The notes under the pieces: generated by a model
The model's input: only the letters and a program-made list of their open reading frames with translations
Databases searched by the model: none
Told to the model about the DNA's origin: nothing
Source: Nonomuraea sp. NBC_00507
GTDB lineage: Bacteria; Actinomycetota; Actinomycetes; Streptosporangiales; Streptosporangiaceae
Length of the DNA stretch: 64,000 bases
Assembly: GCF_036013525.1 (NCBI RefSeq)
Contig: NZ_CP107853.1
Coordinates: 3,162,001 to 3,226,000, forward strand
Reading direction: 5' to 3'
Shown here: positions 60,936 through 64,000 of the stretch, in pieces
Layout of the letters: every line of letters starts with the position of its first letter
How positions within the stretch are numbered: position 1 is the stretch's first letter
Made by a program: the position numbers and the translations under genes

Positions 60936-61724
60936 TCAGTCGGTTGCGCGGGCGGCGGTCTCAATGAGACGGGTTACCGCGCCGGGATCGATGATCAGTG
61001 CGGCGTGCGAGGCCGGCACCTCGACCGTGTGGGACTTGGCGCGGGCGGTCATGAAGCGCTGCGCCTGCACTGGGATGGCTTGGTCGTCGCGGGAGATCAG
61101 CGCCCAGGACGGGACGGTCTTCCAGGCGGGCGTGCCGGAGGGATCGTTCAGCGCGCTGAAGGTGATCGGCCGCTGGGTGACGGCGAGGAGCGCGCTGGTG
61201 GAGCGGGGCAGGTCGGCGGAGAAGATGTCGGCGAAGTTGTCGGTCTTGAGGTAGACGTCGGCGTCGCCGGAGGCCAAGGGCACGGTCTTGATCGTGTCGT
61301 TGTTGATCTTGCTGCCCTCGTACCTGCCGGCCAGGCCGAAGACGCTCTCACCCTGGTCGGGGATGATGGCTGAGACGTACACGAGGGCCTTGACGTCGGG
61401 GTCGGCGTTGGCGGCGTTGGTCACGACCGAGCCGCCGTACGAGTGGCCGACTAGGACGAGGGGCCCGTCCACGGTGGCGAGCAGGCTGTTGAGGTACGCG
61501 ACGTCGGAGGCCAGGCCGCGCAGCGGGTTGGCCGGGGCGATCACCGGATAGCCATCGCGCCTGAGCTGGGAGACGACTCCGTTCCAGCCCGAGGCGTCGG
61601 CCCAGGCGCCGTGAACGAGGACGACAGTGGGCTTGGCGCCGGTCGCGTCCGCCGGCTGCGCCACCAGGGCGCCGCTCAGGGCGACCAGTAAGGCGGCGAA
61701 GGTGGTCTTCTGGCGTCGGGACAT
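60936..61724 (-). CDS. Secreted alpha/beta hydrolase
   Basis: A 262-residue serine hydrolase with Sec signal peptide (MSRRQKTTFAALLVALSGAL, cleavage near QPADA). Oxyanion VHGAWADASGW, nucleophile GHSYGG, catalytic His in VPASHAAL. The ATG at 61724 follows AAGGACTCCC. It is a tandem paralogue of the upstream gene (61929-62747) and a homologue of 41950-42669. A hairpin at 61762-61791 lies between the two. Substrate unknown. Confidence 0.88.
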   Translation of the reverse strand: MSRRQKTTFAALLVALSGALVAQPADATGAKPTVVLVHGAWADASGWNGVVSQLRRDGYPVIAPANPLRGLASDVAYLNSLLATVDGPLVLVGHSYGGSVVTNAANADPDVKALVYVSAIIPDQGESVFGLAGRYEGSKINNDTIKTVPLASGDADVYLKTDNFADIFSADLPRSTSALLAVTQRPITFSALNDPSGTPAWKTVPSWALISRDDQAIPVQAQRFMTARAKSHTVEVPASHAALIIDPGAVTRLIETAARATD

Positions 61725-61761
61725 TGTGGGAGTCCTTCTCTTCGTCGTGGCGGGGGTGAGG

Positions 61762-61791
61762 GTGGCGCCGTCCCCCTCCGAACGGCGCCAC
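61762..61791 (-). promoter_or_regulatory. Hairpin between the two secreted hydrolase genes
   Basis: GTGGCGCCGT (61762-61771) pairs with ACGGCGCCAC (61782-61791), a perfect 10-bp stem with a 10-base loop, in the 204-bp intercistronic gap upstream of the 61724 start. It could terminate the upstream message or shape the leader of the downstream one. Confidence 0.5.
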
Positions 61792-61928
61792 GAAGGGGGC
61801 CAGGTATCGCATGAATGCCTGAGATGGATTTCGCCGTCACGCCTGGGCGCTCGTCGGGTGTGGTGCGCCCAGGTGAGCGGGACCGGCACGCCCATGGCGA
61901 CAGGCGGGCCGGTCCTGCTTCCGGGGTG

Positions 61929-62747
61929 TCAGCGCGTACGGCGGTCGGCCTCGACGACGGTGTCGACGATGGCGACCGGGTGGCTGACCGAGATGGCGTG
62001 CGAGGACTTCACCTCGATGACGTGAGCCTTGGCGCGCCTGGCCATCCACCGCTGCCCGGCAGGCGAGATGGCCTTGTCTTGGGTGCTGATGACGGCCCAG
62101 GCCGGGATCTTCTTCCATGCCGGGGCGCCCGAAGGGCCGGAGTAGGCGGCCACGGCGAAGGGACGCTGGGCGGCGGCCATGCGGCGGGCCTTGGCGATGG
62201 GCAGGTCGGCGGCGAACACCTTGGGGAAGCTCGACTGCTTGATGTACAGGTCCACGCCCTTGCCCGCCGTGTCGGTGTACGGGCGCTGCTCCAGGGTGGC
62301 CGGGCCGAGCAGGCTGCCCGGGTACTTCTTCGGGTCCAGTACGGTCTGGGTGCTCTCGCCCTTGTCCGGCAGGAACGCCGCCACGTACACCAGGGCCTTG
62401 ACGTTGGTGGCGTGGCGGGCGGCATTGGTGATCACGGTGCCACCGTAGGAATGGCCGACCAGGACCACCTTGCCGCGGATGCCCTTGACGACGCTCGCGA
62501 TGTAGGCGGCGTCTCCCGACAGGCTGCGCAGCGGATTGGCGGGGGCGATCACCGGGTAGCCGCGCCGCTGCAACTGGGCGATGACCCCGTCCCAGCTGCT
62601 GGCGTCGGCGAAGGCGCCGTGGACCAGCACCACTGTGGGCAGGGTGCGCGCGGTGGTGCCGGCCATGGCGGGGGTGGTGGACATCGTGATGGCGCCCAGA
62701 CCAAGTGCGACGGCGGCGCCCCGCCAAGCGGATGGCAAGTGAAGCAT
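61929..62747 (-). CDS. Secreted alpha/beta hydrolase
   Basis: A 272-residue serine hydrolase with signal peptide (MLHLPSAWRGAAVALGLGAI, cleavage near TPAMA). Motifs: VHGAFADASSW, GHSYGGT, catalytic His in VKSSHAI. It is about two-thirds similar by eye to the tandem neighbour (60936-61724), indicating duplication. ATG 62747 follows GGG at 9 bases, a weak site. No obvious regulator lies nearby. Confidence 0.88.
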   Translation of the reverse strand: MLHLPSAWRGAAVALGLGAITMSTTPAMAGTTARTLPTVVLVHGAFADASSWDGVIAQLQRRGYPVIAPANPLRSLSGDAAYIASVVKGIRGKVVLVGHSYGGTVITNAARHATNVKALVYVAAFLPDKGESTQTVLDPKKYPGSLLGPATLEQRPYTDTAGKGVDLYIKQSSFPKVFAADLPIAKARRMAAAQRPFAVAAYSGPSGAPAWKKIPAWAVISTQDKAISPAGQRWMARRAKAHVIEVKSSHAISVSHPVAIVDTVVEADRRTR

Positions 62748-63048
62748 GACAAAGCCCTTCGGTTCGGGAGGAAGCGGAGCCCGGTGGGGAGCCGCCTGCG
62801 GCTGCCTCAACCGGTGCGTGCTCCACCGTTCCAGCGGCGACGGCAGAGGACATCACACGAAGACTTGAGATCACAGCGCCGGCTCGCGGCTCGGACCGGA
62901 CCCGGTCGGCCCGGCGGTCTGCTCGCCGACTACCGGCTGACCTGCCATGTCCCCGCCGGGGATGTCACGTATCCGTGCGATGTCGGCCGATTCCATCTCG
63001 CGTTGGCTGGGTTCATCGACCGCGCTGATCACTCATCTGGAGGCGACG

Positions 63049-63160
63049 ATGATTCCCGTCCGCCATCTCACCGGGGACGTCAACGGCCTGACCGTCGTCC
63101 ACCGCGACGCGCCCGTGATTGTGCTGTCGCACGGCCGCGGCCCTCGATCGTCTTCCCGAC
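63049..63160 (+). pseudogene. Alpha/beta hydrolase N-terminal relic upstream of the sigma factor
   Basis: From ATG 63049 the frame reads MIPVRHLTGDVNGLTVVHRD, then APVIVLSHGRGPRSSS, which resembles the first strands and HG oxyanion stretch of actinomycete alpha/beta hydrolases. The match ends near 63160 and runs on in frame into the sigma-factor coding sequence. The rest of the 62748-63204 gap shows no other gene. Confidence 0.4.
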
Positions 63161-63204
63161 GCTCATCTTCACGGGACACCACCGCCGCCTGGGCAGCCAC
63201 AACC

Positions 63205-63930
63205 GTGGACCCCGGTACCGATCCCGCGACGCGGACCAGCCCGACGGTCTCCGCAGCTGATGACCAGTTGATCAGCGAGTTGGACGCGGCCGCTACGGTG
63301 TTCACCGCCACACGGCCCCGGCTCTACGCGATCGCGCGTAGTGTCCTCGGAGACGTGGGCGAGGCCGAGGACGTGGTGCAGGAGGCGTGGCTCCGGTGGG
63401 AACGCGCCGACCGCTCGGTCGTCATCAGCCCGCCCGCGTTCCTAGCGATGACCACCACCAGGCTCGCCATCAACGTCGTCCAGTCCGCCCGGAGGCGTCG
63501 AGAGACGTCCGTCAATCCTTGGCTCGTCGAAACGGTGGATCGCAGCGTCGGCCTTGAGACCGCGGCTGAACGGCACGAGGCTGTCGACGTGGCGGTCCGG
63601 CTGCTGTTGGAGAAACTGTCGCCCGCCGAACGGGCGGTATATCTCCTCCGCACAGCATTCGACTACCCCTACCGGCGCATCTCCGAAGTCCTTCATCTGG
63701 GCGCAGACCATGCGCGGCAGCTCATGCGGCGCGCCCACGAACACATCGCCACCGAGCGACGTCAACCGGTGGACGCCGCGGCACATCGGCGTCTCGTGCG
63801 GGTCTTCCTCGCTGCGGCGCAGAACGGCGATCTCGCCGAATTGGAGGAACTTCTCGCCGCTGACGTGTCCGCGAGGCTCGGCGACTCGAGGGTGAAGCCT
63901 GCTTCGAGCCGCCCGTCGTCGGACCGCTGA
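63205..63930 (+). CDS. ECF41/SigJ-like sigma factor lacking the C-terminal SnoaL domain
   Basis: A 241-residue sigma factor from GTG 63205, though the open frame is longer. Region 2 (SVLGDVGEAEDVVQEAWLRW) and region 4 (SEVLHLGADHARQLMRRAHE) are intact. The family homology ends at LEELLAADV, after which a short unrelated tail closes the frame. The truncation point matches the 46810-47475 paralogue. The start is uncertain because the frame is continuous with the hydrolase relic upstream. The last 70 bases of the window hold no gene. Confidence 0.8.
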   Translation: MDPGTDPATRTSPTVSAADDQLISELDAAATVFTATRPRLYAIARSVLGDVGEAEDVVQEAWLRWERADRSVVISPPAFLAMTTTRLAINVVQSARRRRETSVNPWLVETVDRSVGLETAAERHEAVDVAVRLLLEKLSPAERAVYLLRTAFDYPYRRISEVLHLGADHARQLMRRAHEHIATERRQPVDAAAHRRLVRVFLAAAQNGDLAELEELLAADVSARLGDSRVKPASSRPSSDR

Positions 63931-64000
63931 CAGGTAACGTCGTCAACGGATTTCCACGGAGCCGCATTAGTCGTCTGGATGTGCCGGCTCCACGGTCGGT

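Noticed and set aside
61815..63260. Long plus-strand frame across the second secreted hydrolase
   Set aside because: Antisense to a gene with full hydrolase motifs and a signal peptide; only a hydrolase relic at the right end seemed real.

Overview
The window is GC-rich DNA with short intergenic gaps, many ATGA/GTGA stop-start overlaps and GTG starts. It encodes families typical of filamentous actinomycetes: WhiB, large LAL/LuxR and AfsR-like ATPase regulators, ECF41 sigma factors, VanR/VanS, SPFH-GPP34 genes and many small secreted proteins. A Streptosporangiales host such as Nonomuraea is my best guess, inferred from gene content and not proven. I saw no rRNA, tRNA, CRISPR array, replication origin or complete insertion sequence.

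Layout. 1-6.2 kb: an alpha-glucoside uptake and hydrolysis operon (LacI repressor, lipoprotein binding protein, two permeases, GH13 alpha-glucosidase; no ATPase gene, so a shared one is probably used). 6.2-9.1 kb: a carboxymuconolactone decarboxylase-like protein, an SDR, and a decayed TnpB element that truncated a small membrane protein gene. 9.2-11.7 kb: VanS/VanR divergent from a VanY-type peptidase, without vanHAX in the window. 11.9-17.5 kb: an autoregulated TetR-hydrolase pair, an SPFH/ribbon-helix-helix/GPP34 operon, and a kinase-like phosphotransferase coupled to a zinc dehydrogenase. 17.7-20.1 kb: a DHA2 efflux pump divergent from its TetR repressor with two inverted-repeat operators. 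20.2-21.6 kb: a deaminase and a PhzF-like enzyme.

21.6-29.4 kb is an accessory stretch: several small secreted proteins, most with paired cysteines, among relics (Lrp/AsnC, SDR, a winged-helix-like protein, possibly a caspase) around a 1076-residue AfsR-like regulator. 29.5-34.5 kb: VOC protein plus ECF41 sigma factor, an RHH protein whose operator spans its own start codon, SRPBCC protein, aldolase relic, cytochrome P450 and two cupins. 34.7-54.5 kb holds three paralogous LAL regulators, interleaved with a sodium symporter, a VioB/RebD-type ferritin-like protein, WhiB, a three-gene alpha/beta hydrolase operon, a C-terminally truncated sigma factor, an XRE/NB-ARC/TPR regulator and a tannase-family esterase.

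54.6-64 kb: VOC and SDR genes, then a probable redox/iron operon (SdhA-like flavoprotein, universal stress protein, a 74-residue acidic protein coupled to a ferritin-like protein fused to two CDGSH iron-sulfur motifs), two tandem secreted alpha/beta hydrolases, and a second truncated sigma factor. The least conventional pieces are the ferritin-like/CDGSH module with its acidic partner, the SPFH-RHH-GPP34 operon, the vanRS-vanY unit with 11-bp phased direct repeats, and the secreted-protein island.
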